Part shown: positions 56,062-63,814 of the stretch, piece by piece
Layout of the letters: each line of letters starts with the position of its first letter
Position numbering within the stretch: position 1 is the stretch's first letter
Source: Shimia sp. Alg240-R146
Lineage (GTDB): Bacteria; Pseudomonadota; Alphaproteobacteria; Rhodobacterales; Rhodobacteraceae
Length of the DNA: 64,000 bases
Direction of reading: 5' to 3'
NCBI RefSeq assembly: GCF_947331465.1
Contig: NZ_CAMZOK010000002.1
Location: forward strand, 248,001-312,000
The notes under the pieces: generated by a model
Databases searched by the model: none
What the model was told of the DNA's origin: nothing
The model's input: only the letters and a program-made list of their open reading frames with translations
Made by a program: the position numbers and the translations under genes

Positions 56062-57066
56062 TCAGCGCAGCCAGTATCCGTTGCGTCGCAGGGTGTTGCG
56101 GATGACTTGCTCGCGGCGCGGCAGGTGCGCTTGATCAAACAGCGCGCGCGCCTTGTGCCCACGCCCTTGATAGATCATGCGCTTAAATGGGTCGTACTGC
56201 TTGAGCACCTTCTTGACTTTGTTGGGTGCCGCAACCTCTTCGAGCGTTTCTACCGCCAGATCGCTTTCGCGCGCATACATCAGCGGGATCAAGCGGTAGT
56301 GTGTGCTGACCGTACCATCAAGAAACCCGTCCGGCAGCGCGTCGCGCCCGCCGCCAAGCTCGTGGATCACCAGCGGCAGCACCACTTGATCAAGCCACGG
56401 ATCCAGGGATTGGCAGGCCAGTTCCTCGGGCGGGTCCGTGCGGATTTGCAGGGCGTATTTTTCAAACCGCGCGCCAAATTCATGCGGGCAGCGGTAATAG
56501 AAAAAACCGGCGTTAAAATAGAGATAGCGCCGCCAGTATTCATCCGGTTGGCTCAGATCCAAGGTGCTCTCGAATTCGATGTCGAACTTGTCGTACAGCG
56601 ATTTCCAGATGGCAGTGTATTGCGGTCCATACAGCGGCGGCTCGGGCCATGTGCCTTCGACTTTGAGAGAGGCCGAGGGACGGTCAAAATCAAACGGCAC
56701 CTTGCTGATGTCGCCAGTGATCAGCGTGTCGGTGTCAAAAAACACAAACGGCTCGCCAGCGGGCAATTCACGCAAAAGCTCGATTTTGTTGCCATTGGGA
56801 TAGCTCTCGCCAAAGTGGCGGCTTTCAAACGGCAGGATCTCCGCGTCCATCTGTTTGAGCAGGGCAACAACATCCGGATTGGACATGCGCGGGTCTTTGG
56901 TCCAGCGCACGCCGGGCTGAGGTTCAGCCACAAAAACACGCCCTGAAAACGCAGGCGACTTGGCCCGCAGCGAGGCGACAAACAACACGGCTTCATATTG
57001 CAGACGGCCGTTTTGCCCGACCACTACGATGTTAAAGGACGCGTTTTTTTGCGCTTTACTTGCCAT
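56062..57066 (-). CDS. Glycosyltransferase-like protein (GT-A fold, DxD)
   Basis: Cytoplasmic protein of 334 residues that looks like a GT-A type transferase. The opening FNIVVVGQNGRLQYEAVLFVASLRAKSP is a nucleotide-sugar-domain start, and FVFFDTDTLITGDIS carries a DxD metal motif (DTD). A later Trp/Tyr-rich block (EYWRRYLYFNAGFFYYRCP, SLDPWLDQVVLPLVIHELGGG) may bind acceptor. The C-terminal third is basic. There are no neighbouring polysaccharide genes. The ATG at 57066 follows TCAGGCAAA. The exact family is uncertain. Confidence 0.7.
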   Translation of the reverse strand: MASKAQKNASFNIVVVGQNGRLQYEAVLFVASLRAKSPAFSGRVFVAEPQPGVRWTKDPRMSNPDVVALLKQMDAEILPFESRHFGESYPNGNKIELLRELPAGEPFVFFDTDTLITGDISKVPFDFDRPSASLKVEGTWPEPPLYGPQYTAIWKSLYDKFDIEFESTLDLSQPDEYWRRYLYFNAGFFYYRCPHEFGARFEKYALQIRTDPPEELACQSLDPWLDQVVLPLVIHELGGGRDALPDGFLDGTVSTHYRLIPLMYARESDLAVETLEEVAAPNKVKKVLKQYDPFKRMIYQGRGHKARALFDQAHLPRREQVIRNTLRRNGYWLR

Positions 57067-57166
57067 TTTGCCTGATGCCCTGCACGATCTTTGCAAAGAC
57101 TATAGGCCGCGAACGCGCCATGCAAAAGGCGGCAAAAGCTGAATTTTTTGAATCGGAGGGATTGAT

Positions 57167-57613
57167 ATGAAGATCACGACGACATTTGCCTGCATCGTCG
57201 GGTTGGCCGCAAGCACCGCTTTTGCCGACGATCATCGGGTGGCGGAGGATCAAACGCCAACCGGCAACTTCCTGACCGCCACCGAGGTGCGCCCGATCCT
57301 TGATGCCACCAAAACCAGCTGGATCGGGGTGCGTGAATTCAACGGACAGGATCTTGTGTATTTCACCCATCTGATGAGCTGGCGCTGCGGACTTTACGAG
57401 GTGCACTACTCGATCAACGGCGGGGATCAGGAAGCGTTCTCCATTCCGGAGTGCCCCCCCGACATCGCCAATGCCATGGCCATTCCCGAAGACGCGCAGG
57501 TCTATATCAGTCGCGAGCTTGGATCCGTGCAAACTATTGAGGTGAGCATTCTTTACGATGATCTTGGAACGGATGTGGTTTCTTTTGATCGCGCTGCTGT
57601 TCTGTTGCCTTAA
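57167..57613 (+). CDS. Small periplasmic protein of unknown function
   Basis: A 148-residue protein with a signal peptide (MKITTTFACIVGLAASTAFADD). The mature part has GNFLTATEVRPILDATKTSWIGVREFNGQDLVYFTHLMSWRCGLYEVHYSINGG and a second Cys in IPECPPDI; the two cysteines could form a disulfide. I do not recognise the family. GGAGGG precedes the ATG. Its last bases overlap the convergent TetR gene by four, and it diverges from the glycosyltransferase-like gene. Confidence 0.7.
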   Translation: MKITTTFACIVGLAASTAFADDHRVAEDQTPTGNFLTATEVRPILDATKTSWIGVREFNGQDLVYFTHLMSWRCGLYEVHYSINGGDQEAFSIPECPPDIANAMAIPEDAQVYISRELGSVQTIEVSILYDDLGTDVVSFDRAAVLLP

Positions 57614-58284
57614 ACACCGCCATCCGCGCTGAGGCTGGCATCCAATCCTGCAGCGCAAAAGCAGACGAGTTCTTCAAACCGCTCCGCCAATGAGGACCGC
57701 GCATCGCCAAGCGCCTGCATCCGCCATTCCGTGGTCAGCAGCGCAAGAAGGGCAGATACCGAATAGACGAACCCGGCCGCCGCCGCGCGTTGTGAGGCTG
57801 CGGGGTAAAGCCGCACCAACTCATCGACAAACACCTGGGCAGTCGGGTCAAAACAGATCTTGGCCAGATCTTCCCAGCGTGGATCAGCCGACACCATCGC
57901 CACGAGACGCGCATAGGCAAACCAACCCGCACCGCCGGTTTCCGCCTTTTCGAGATAGGGCGCAAAAAAGCACTCCACGATGGCATGCACGGTCAAAGGC
58001 CCGCGAAAGCGGCGCATCTCGAGCGCATCGATGCGGGCTTGGGACAGATCATTTGCGCGTCGCGCCACAACCCGCCAGAACAGCTCTTCCTTGGAGCCGC
58101 CATGATGGGTGACCAAAGCCACCTGCACACCGGCCTCCTGAGCGATCTCGCGCATCGAGGCCGCATCGAATCCATGACGTGAAAACACCAGTTCGGCGGC
58201 GTCCAAAACCTTGGAGCGAGTCGCCAGAGCGCGTTGGGAAGGCGCCCTTTTCCGTTGTTTTTCCTGTAAAAAATCCTGCTGCAT
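57610..58284 (-). CDS. TetR-family repressor divergent from the FMO operon
   Basis: Regulator of 224 residues with a clear helix-turn-helix (KVLDAAELVFSRHGFDAASMREIAQEAGVQVALVTHHGGSKEELFWRVV). Where most TetR proteins have YYF/YRH in the recognition region, this one has THHGG, a small departure. The C-terminal domain (VECFFAPYLEKAETGGAGWFAYARLVAMVSADPRWEDLA) resembles the CecR/YbiH-like or TetR_C_33 type. It is divergent from the flavin monooxygenase operon across 63 bases that hold a dyad, so it probably represses that operon. Confidence 0.9.
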   Translation of the reverse strand: MQQDFLQEKQRKRAPSQRALATRSKVLDAAELVFSRHGFDAASMREIAQEAGVQVALVTHHGGSKEELFWRVVARRANDLSQARIDALEMRRFRGPLTVHAIVECFFAPYLEKAETGGAGWFAYARLVAMVSADPRWEDLAKICFDPTAQVFVDELVRLYPAASQRAAAAGFVYSVSALLALLTTEWRMQALGDARSSLAERFEELVCFCAAGLDASLSADGGV

Positions 58285-58303
58285 CGAATTATCTTGCCTT
58301 ATT

Positions 58304-58319
58304 TTGTACGTTTGTTCAA
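58304..58319. promoter_or_regulatory. Imperfect dyad, probable TetR operator for the FMO operon
   Basis: TTGTAC (58304-58309) and GTTCAA (58314-58319) form an inverted repeat with one mismatch around GTTT. It lies between the regulator start (58284) and the monooxygenase start (58348), in AT-rich sequence suited to promoters. Confidence 0.55.
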
Positions 58320-58347
58320 TTTAAAAATGGGAAGAGGAGAGCAAGAC

Positions 58348-59667
58348 GTGAAGTCACAAACGGAAAAATACGCCCTGATCGGGGCCGGACCGATGGGGTT
58401 GGCCACGGCCAAAGTGTTGGCCGAACAGGGGATCGCCTTTCAGGGATTTGAGCTACATTCGGACGTCGGCGGCCTTTGGGACATCGAGGCGCCGAAGTCG
58501 ACAATGTATGAAAGCGCGCATTTGATCTCGTCCAAGACGATGACCGAATTTGCCGATTTCCCGATGGACGAAGACGTCGCCGAATACCCGTCCCATCGCG
58601 AAATGGCCCGCTATTTCCGCGACTTCGCTGACCACTTTGATCTGCGTCGTCATTATCGGTTTGGCGCTGAAGTCACCGAAATCACGCCTGTGGGCGCGGA
58701 TGGCGAGGGCTGGCGCGTCGCCTGGCGTGACACAGATGGCGCTCATGAGGAAACGTTCGCCGGTGTGATGATCGCCAACGGCACTCTCTCGGAACCCAAC
58801 ATGCCGGACTTTCCCGGTCAGTTTGACGGCGAACTGATCCACGCCAGCCAATACCGCCACCCCGAGCAGTTTGCCGGAAAACGGGTGCTCGTGGTGGGGG
58901 CGGGCAACTCGGGCTGTGACATCGCGGTGGACGCGGTGCACCACGGCCAAAGCTGCGATCTGTCGATGCGCCGTGGTTACTACTTTGTGCCAAAATACGT
59001 CTTTGGCAAACCCGCGGACACCATGGGCGGCGCGATCAAGCTGCCAATGTGGCTCAAGCGGCCGATCGACAGTTTGATCCTGCGCTGGTTCGTTGGCGAT
59101 CCGCAAAAATATGGCTTCCCCAAGCCTGACTATAAACTCTACGAAAGCCATCCGGTGGTGAACTCGCTGGTTCTGTACCACGCGGGCCATGGCGATTTGA
59201 CTATCCAGAGCGATATCAAGGACATCCAAGGCAATACCGTGACCTTCACCGATGGCCGCAGCGCGGATTATGACATGATCCTCGCCGCCACCGGCTACAA
59301 GCTGCACTACCCGTTCATCGCGCCCGATTTGCTCAACTGGCAAGGAAGCGCGCCGCATCTTTATCTGAATGCAATGCACCCGACGCGCGACGATGTCTTT
59401 GTGCTTGGCATGATCGAGGCGACGGGGCTGGGTTGGCAAGGCCGCCATGAGCAGGCCGAGATGGTGGTGCGCTATGTCAAAGGGCTGCGCAACAATACCG
59501 CCTCTGCTCGCACGCTTAAGGCGGAGAAAGCCAAAGGCTTTGAACGCGCCACCGGCGGAATGCAGTATCTCGATCTGGCCCGCATGGCCTACTACGTCGA
59601 CAAAGCAACCTATCGCGGTGCGGTCACAGGTTGGATCAAAAAACTTGCCGGGGAGGGCACACCATGA
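58348..59667 (+). CDS. Flavin-containing monooxygenase (class B, FMO type)
   Basis: FAD- and NADPH-dependent monooxygenase of 439 residues. The FAD motif GAGPMG is at 12-17, the FMO fingerprint FxGxxxHxxxY at Phe159-Gly161-His165-Tyr169, and the NADPH motif GAGNSG at 184-189. The Tyr ending of the fingerprint fits true FMOs (N- or S-oxidation) better than Baeyer-Villiger enzymes. ILAATGYKLHYPF is also conserved. The start is GTG with AGAGGAGAG upstream; an earlier ATG at 58327 would lie before that site. First gene of a four-gene coupled operon. Confidence 0.9.
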   Translation: MKSQTEKYALIGAGPMGLATAKVLAEQGIAFQGFELHSDVGGLWDIEAPKSTMYESAHLISSKTMTEFADFPMDEDVAEYPSHREMARYFRDFADHFDLRRHYRFGAEVTEITPVGADGEGWRVAWRDTDGAHEETFAGVMIANGTLSEPNMPDFPGQFDGELIHASQYRHPEQFAGKRVLVVGAGNSGCDIAVDAVHHGQSCDLSMRRGYYFVPKYVFGKPADTMGGAIKLPMWLKRPIDSLILRWFVGDPQKYGFPKPDYKLYESHPVVNSLVLYHAGHGDLTIQSDIKDIQGNTVTFTDGRSADYDMILAATGYKLHYPFIAPDLLNWQGSAPHLYLNAMHPTRDDVFVLGMIEATGLGWQGRHEQAEMVVRYVKGLRNNTASARTLKAEKAKGFERATGGMQYLDLARMAYYVDKATYRGAVTGWIKKLAGEGTP

Positions 59668-60581
59668 ACACGACAGCATATGCTGGTTTGGACGAGGTTG
59701 TGCTGAACTTCAGCGCCGGGTCTTTGACACTGCTGAACGGCATTCTGGCCGTGGTGATGTTTTCCATCGCCATTGACCTGACGCCCGCCGATTTCAAACG
59801 CCTCGCCAAAGCGCCCAAGCCGGTGATCACGGGACTGTTTTCGCAGTTCATCGTGCTGCCGGTTCTGACGTTTTTGCTGGTTGTCTTGGCGCAGCCCCAA
59901 CCATCCATCGCACTTGGCCTGATCCTTGTGGCGGCCTGTCCGGGGGGGAACATCTCCAACTTCATCACCCATCGCGCCGGAGGCAACGCTGCCTTGTCGG
60001 TCAGCATGACGGCCTTCGCCACGGTTGGCGCTATCCTTCTTACACCACTCAATATTGCATTTTACGGCAACCTTTATGCGCCCACCCGAGAAATTTTGCA
60101 GGCCACACAGATTGATCCGGTGTCGGTGGCTATCACGGTCGGCTTCATGCTGGTGCTGCCCTTGATCCTTGGCATCACCCTCAACGTGCTGCGCCCCGCA
60201 CTTACCGCCCGTCTGCGCAAGCCGCTGCAATATCTGTCGATGGCGATCTTTGTGGCCTTCATCCTCGCGGCATTGGGTTCGAACTGGGACTATTTCAAAG
60301 GCTTTGCAGGCGCCGTGGCAGCCTTGGTGGTCATTCACAACGCGCTGGCGCTGGGCGGCGGTTTTGTCACTGCAACTCTGGCCAAACTCAGCCCGTTTGA
60401 CCGCCGCGCCATCACCATTGAAACCGGCATACAGAACTCGGGCCTGGGCCTGATCCTGATCTTTGGCTTCTTTGGCGGGTTGGGCGGCATGGCCGTGGTC
60501 GCGGCTTTCTGGGGCATCTGGCACGCGATTTCCGGCATTGCATTGGCCGCAGTCATGAACCGGACGGAGGCCCAACGATGA
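59664..60581 (+). CDS. BASS-family (bile acid:sodium symporter-like) transporter
   Basis: Inner-membrane protein of 305 residues with about nine to ten spans. It resembles the sodium-coupled BASS family, which moves organic acids, sterols or sulfonated compounds. GLILVAACPGGNISNFITHRAGGNAALSVSMT is the family core, including the CPGGNxSN sodium-site motif, and IETGIQNSGLGLILI is the second conserved crossover region. The ATGA overlap with the monooxygenase stop implies tight co-expression, so it may import the oxygenase substrate or export its product. Confidence 0.88.
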   Translation: MNTTAYAGLDEVVLNFSAGSLTLLNGILAVVMFSIAIDLTPADFKRLAKAPKPVITGLFSQFIVLPVLTFLLVVLAQPQPSIALGLILVAACPGGNISNFITHRAGGNAALSVSMTAFATVGAILLTPLNIAFYGNLYAPTREILQATQIDPVSVAITVGFMLVLPLILGITLNVLRPALTARLRKPLQYLSMAIFVAFILAALGSNWDYFKGFAGAVAALVVIHNALALGGGFVTATLAKLSPFDRRAITIETGIQNSGLGLILIFGFFGGLGGMAVVAAFWGIWHAISGIALAAVMNRTEAQR

Positions 60582-61516
60582 GCCTTATTCTGATCACTGG
60601 CGCCGCCGGTCTGGTCGGGCGGGCCCTGTTGGATGTTCTGGCCGACACCGACCACTCGGTTGTGGCCACCGATCTTGCTGCGCCGCCGGACTTGCCGGTC
60701 AATGCCCGATTTGAGCGGATGGATGTGACCACAGATGATCCGGCCCGCGTTATCAAAGATTTCGCGCCGGACGTGATTGTGCACCTCGCTTCCATCGTGA
60801 CCCCGCCCAAAGGCAGCAGCCGCGATTTTGCCTATGCGGTGGATGTCACCGGCACCCGCAGAGTCATCGACGCAGCACTTGCGGCAGGCACGCGAAGGCT
60901 TGTGGTTACAAGCTCGGGCGCGGCTTATGGCTATCATGCTGACAATCCGGTCCCGCTTACTGAGGGCGATCCGGTGCGAGGTAACTCAGAATTCGCCTAC
61001 GCCCATCACAAACGCCTCGTCGAAGACATGCTCGCCGAGACCCGCGACACCAACCCTGAACTGGAACAGGTGGTTCTGCGGGTTGGCACCGTGTTGGGGC
61101 AGGGGACCGACAACCAGATCACAGCGTTGTTTCACAAACCCCGCTTGCTGGCGATTGCCGGATGCGACAGCCCTTTTGTGTTCATCTGGACCAACGACCT
61201 CGCCCGCATTCTTGCGCGCGCTGCCACCGATGGGCCTGCAGGCATCTTCAATGTGGCGGGGGACGGGGCCATGGCGATCGATGACCTCGCAAGCGCGCTT
61301 GGCAAACCTGTGCTGCGCCTTCCGGCTTGGGCGTTGCAGGCCGCGCTGGGCATCGCGCGTCCGCTTGGTCTCAGCCGTTATGGACCGGAACAGGTGCGGT
61401 TTTTGCAATACCGACCGGTTTTGGACAACGCCGCGCTTAGAAACCTTTTTGGCTACACTCCGCAAAAAACCAGCCGCGAAGTATTTGACTATTGGAAAGA
61501 GAGCGTGGGCTTATGA
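60578..61516 (+). CDS. NAD-dependent epimerase/dehydratase
   Basis: Extended short-chain dehydrogenase of 312 residues. The cofactor motif TGAAGLVG is at the N-terminus, followed by VVATDLAAPPDLP and a DVTTDDPARVIKDFAPDVIVHLASIV segment. The active-site region is SSGAAYGYHADNPVPLTE with FAYAHHKRLVEDM (Tyr-x3-Lys). Relatives act on sugar nucleotides, but also on steroids and lignin-type compounds. It overlaps the transporter gene by 4 bases. The operon context favours a small-molecule dehydrogenase over a sugar epimerase; this is inference. Confidence 0.87.
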   Translation: MSLILITGAAGLVGRALLDVLADTDHSVVATDLAAPPDLPVNARFERMDVTTDDPARVIKDFAPDVIVHLASIVTPPKGSSRDFAYAVDVTGTRRVIDAALAAGTRRLVVTSSGAAYGYHADNPVPLTEGDPVRGNSEFAYAHHKRLVEDMLAETRDTNPELEQVVLRVGTVLGQGTDNQITALFHKPRLLAIAGCDSPFVFIWTNDLARILARAATDGPAGIFNVAGDGAMAIDDLASALGKPVLRLPAWALQAALGIARPLGLSRYGPEQVRFLQYRPVLDNAALRNLFGYTPQKTSREVFDYWKESVGL

Positions 61517-62271
61517 AAACCGCTGTAATTTCCGGAGGCGCAGGCGGACTTGGCCAAGCGCTCAGCGCAGCTTTGCAGGCCGAAGGATGGCGCTGCGTTT
61601 TGCTGGATCTGGACACGTCGACATTGGTCGAAACCGCCACCCAGATGCCGATTTCATGCGACTTGACGGACGCGGCGCAACTCTCTGATGCAGTTGATAA
61701 AACCCTTGCGTCCTCGGCCTCCATTGATCTTGTGATCTATAACGCGGGCATCACCCAAATTGGCGCTTTCTCTGACACGCCGGACGCCACACACCGCAAG
61801 GTGTTTGAGGTAAACTACTTTGCCGCCGTGGCCATGGCGCGCGCGTTCCTTGTGCCGCTGCGCAAGGCCAAAGGCACCCACATCGCGATCAGTTCGGTCG
61901 CCGGATTTGCGCCGCTTTATCAACGCGCGGCCTATGCCGCATCCAAGCACGCGCTCGAAGGCTTCTTTGGTTCGCTGCGTTCTGAGGAATCTCCGTTTGG
62001 CGTCACCACCTTGATCGCGGCCCCGTCATTTGTGGCGACCAATATCGGCAACGATCAACGTCAGACCGACGGCATCGCGCGGCCCGGGTCTGCAGCGGAC
62101 GGAATTGATTACATGACGCCGCAAAACGCGGCCAAAATCATCCTGAACGGCCTGAAGCGCGACACCCCGATGATCCCCGTAGGTCGCGTTGCACGGCTGT
62201 CTTGGCTGATCAACCGCGCCAGCCCGCGCCTGTTTCAACGCCTGATGGAACGTAACATCAAAGGTGGCTGA
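61513..62271 (+). CDS. Short-chain dehydrogenase/reductase, operon end
   Basis: Classical SDR of 252 residues. It has the cofactor motif SGGAGGLG, Asp in CVLLDLDTS, NAG in IYNAGITQIG, catalytic Ser in AISSVAG and YAASK. The C-terminal extension (IPVGRVARLSWLINRASPRLFQRLMERNIKG) is like that of membrane-associated SDRs acting on hydrophobic alcohols or ketones. It overlaps the epimerase gene by 4 bases and is the last gene of the FMO operon; no clear terminator follows before the tRNA. Confidence 0.9.
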   Translation: MKTAVISGGAGGLGQALSAALQAEGWRCVLLDLDTSTLVETATQMPISCDLTDAAQLSDAVDKTLASSASIDLVIYNAGITQIGAFSDTPDATHRKVFEVNYFAAVAMARAFLVPLRKAKGTHIAISSVAGFAPLYQRAAYAASKHALEGFFGSLRSEESPFGVTTLIAAPSFVATNIGNDQRQTDGIARPGSAADGIDYMTPQNAAKIILNGLKRDTPMIPVGRVARLSWLINRASPRLFQRLMERNIKGG

Positions 62272-62376
62272 CATCTGTGCAGGCGGAGCCGCTTCGCGTT
62301 GAGCTTCAAGCGACTTTGAGTCGCCACAAAACCACGCCCAGTGGCGTTACTTGTGTCTCTGGTTTTGGGGAGAAAG

Positions 62377-62460
62377 TGGTGGGCGACCCTGGAATCGAAC
62401 CAGGCGTGCGTCTCCGCGAGGGAGTTACAGTCCCCTGCCACACCTTGCGGCCTGTCGCCC
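62377..62460 (-). tRNA. tRNA-Tyr (GTA)
   Basis: The minus-strand sequence folds as a type II tRNA. The acceptor stem GGGCGAC pairs with GTCGCCC, followed by discriminator A and an encoded CCA. The anticodon loop is CTGTAAC, giving anticodon GTA. A long variable arm (about TCGCGGAGACGCACG) and T arm CCTGGTTCGATTCCAGG are present. It is encoded opposite the flanking protein genes, a frequent alphaproteobacterial partner of rlmB. Confidence 0.95.
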
Positions 62461-62495
62461 ACTTTCTTTGGTCTTGCGACCGTGGTGTGAGGGGC

Positions 62496-62524
62496 TGATT
62501 ACTGTGATGCGCTCAGGGCGTCAA
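62496..62524 (-). promoter_or_regulatory. Possible promoter of tRNA-Tyr
   Basis: On the minus strand TTGACG (62524-62519), 17 bases, then TAATCA (62501-62496) lies about 35 bases before the tRNA 5' end. The -35 box is good; the -10 box is weak. Confidence 0.4.
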
Positions 62525-62596
62525 CAAGAAAATACCTTGCACACGGCGGCTTGGCGGCGCATTGATGCGGCCTCAGCTTTTTAAGGGATGTTGGCC

Positions 62597-63376
62597 GTGA
62601 AAAAACCGAAGTGGGTGGTCGAAAAAGAGCAGGCAAAACGCAAGGCCGCGTCGGAAACCGTGTGGCTTTTTGGTCTGCATGCAGTGCGCGACGCTTTGGC
62701 GAATCCCGCCCGTGAAAAACTGCGCCTGATTGTGACACGCAATGCCGCCGACAAGCTGGCCGACGCCATTGCCGAGTCGGGCATGACACCCGAGATGGCA
62801 GACCCGCGCAGGTTCACCGCGCCGCTTGATCCGCAGTCTGTGCACCAAGGCGCGGCACTTGAGGTCAAAGCGTTGGAATGGGGCCGTCTGGCGGATCGCG
62901 CAATTGCTGATGACGACCGCCCACAACGCCTGCTTTTGCTGGATCGCGTGACCGACCCGCATAACGTTGGCGCCATTTTGCGCTCCGCCGAAGTGTTCGG
63001 CGCGCTGGCCGTGATCGGCACCCGCCACCATTCCGCGCCCGAGACCGGCGCGCTGGCCAAAACCGCCAGCGGCGCATTGGAGCGTCAACCATACCTGCGT
63101 CTGCGCAACCTCGCGGACGCCATCACCGAATTGCAGAACATGGGCTATCTGGTTTTGGGCTTGGACGGTGAAGCAGAGCAGACCATCGAAACCGCGCTGG
63201 AAGGCCGCAAAGACCAACCCATTGCGCTTGTCATGGGGGCCGAAGGGCCGGGGTTGCGGGAAAAAACCAAGGAGACCGTCGATCAACTGGTGAAAATCGA
63301 CTTTGCCGGTGCCTTTGGCTCGCTAAACGTCTCCAACGCTGCCGCCGTGGCGCTCTATGCGTCGTTGCCGCGCTGA
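62597..63376 (+). CDS. rlmB: 23S rRNA 2'-O-methyltransferase, RlmB/TrmH (SpoU) family
   Basis: SAM-dependent SPOUT methyltransferase of about 259 residues, probably modifying G2251 of 23S rRNA. The N-terminal substrate-binding domain has VWLFGLHAVRDALANPAREKLRLIV. The trefoil-knot domain shows LLLLDRVTDPHNVGAILRSAEVFGALAVI, PIALVMGAEGPGLREKTKE and IDFAGAFGSLNVSNAAAVALY, the three SpoU motifs. GTG at 62597 is preferred, since AAGGG lies 9 bases upstream; ATG at 62588 sits directly against that site. Confidence 0.9.
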   Translation: MKKPKWVVEKEQAKRKAASETVWLFGLHAVRDALANPAREKLRLIVTRNAADKLADAIAESGMTPEMADPRRFTAPLDPQSVHQGAALEVKALEWGRLADRAIADDDRPQRLLLLDRVTDPHNVGAILRSAEVFGALAVIGTRHHSAPETGALAKTASGALERQPYLRLRNLADAITELQNMGYLVLGLDGEAEQTIETALEGRKDQPIALVMGAEGPGLREKTKETVDQLVKIDFAGAFGSLNVSNAAAVALYASLPR

Positions 63377-63694
63377 TATCATTAGCATCTGAGATTTTAG
63401 CAGAGGACCGCGGCGGCCTGTTAGGGTGTGCTGCGGTGCAATATTGCGAAATCTCGCCGATTTGAGGCTCGGCGCTAAGCGGTAAGTTGCCCAAGGAGCA
63501 GGCGTGAAAAGGCCGAAGATTGGCAACTGGTCTGACGCGGTCGGTTGATTTAAATCTCTGAAAATAAACAATAAAGTATTAATGAATTCACTAAAATCGA
63601 GCTGATTTTTATGACCCAGACGACTGACTTGAGATCTTAGGGGATCACAGCTGCTTGAATGCCTCTTTAATCCGCAGCGCCATACCTTACGTAC

Positions 63695-63788
63695 ACTAGT
63701 GAGAAACGCAGACATGGAACCCTGTGTTTCGCTTCACTGTCCCTCGTTCCGAACTGGCGCCCAAACATGGTTTGGGCGCTTCTTTTTT
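63695..63788 (+). ncRNA. Candidate small RNA (unverified)
   Basis: Promoter-like TACACT lies near 63690 and a Rho-independent terminator ends at 63788, bounding a possible transcript of about 90-100 bases with no open frame. Within it GGAACCC and GTTCC segments could pair. It matches no RNA family I recognise (it is not 4.5S RNA). The start is a guess. Confidence 0.35.
63757..63788 (+). terminator. Strong isolated Rho-independent terminator
   Basis: GCGCCCAAAC (63757-63766) pairs perfectly with GTTTGGGCGC (63770-63779) around three bases, followed by TTCTTTTTT. It lies 381 bases after rlmB and 27 bases before the next start codon. Confidence 0.88.
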
Positions 63789-63814
63789 GCGCGCACTCAG
63801 GCTAGCGTCGCGGC

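Larger units (their letters stand above)
63377..63814. other. 438-base gap with AT-rich core and isolated terminator
   Basis: There is no protein gene I can support here. An AT-rich island spans about 63545-63612, in strong contrast to the neighbourhood. A perfect terminator sits at 63757-63788, far from the preceding gene. The stretch between them could encode a small RNA or be the leader of the CoA-binding gene. Confidence 0.6.
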
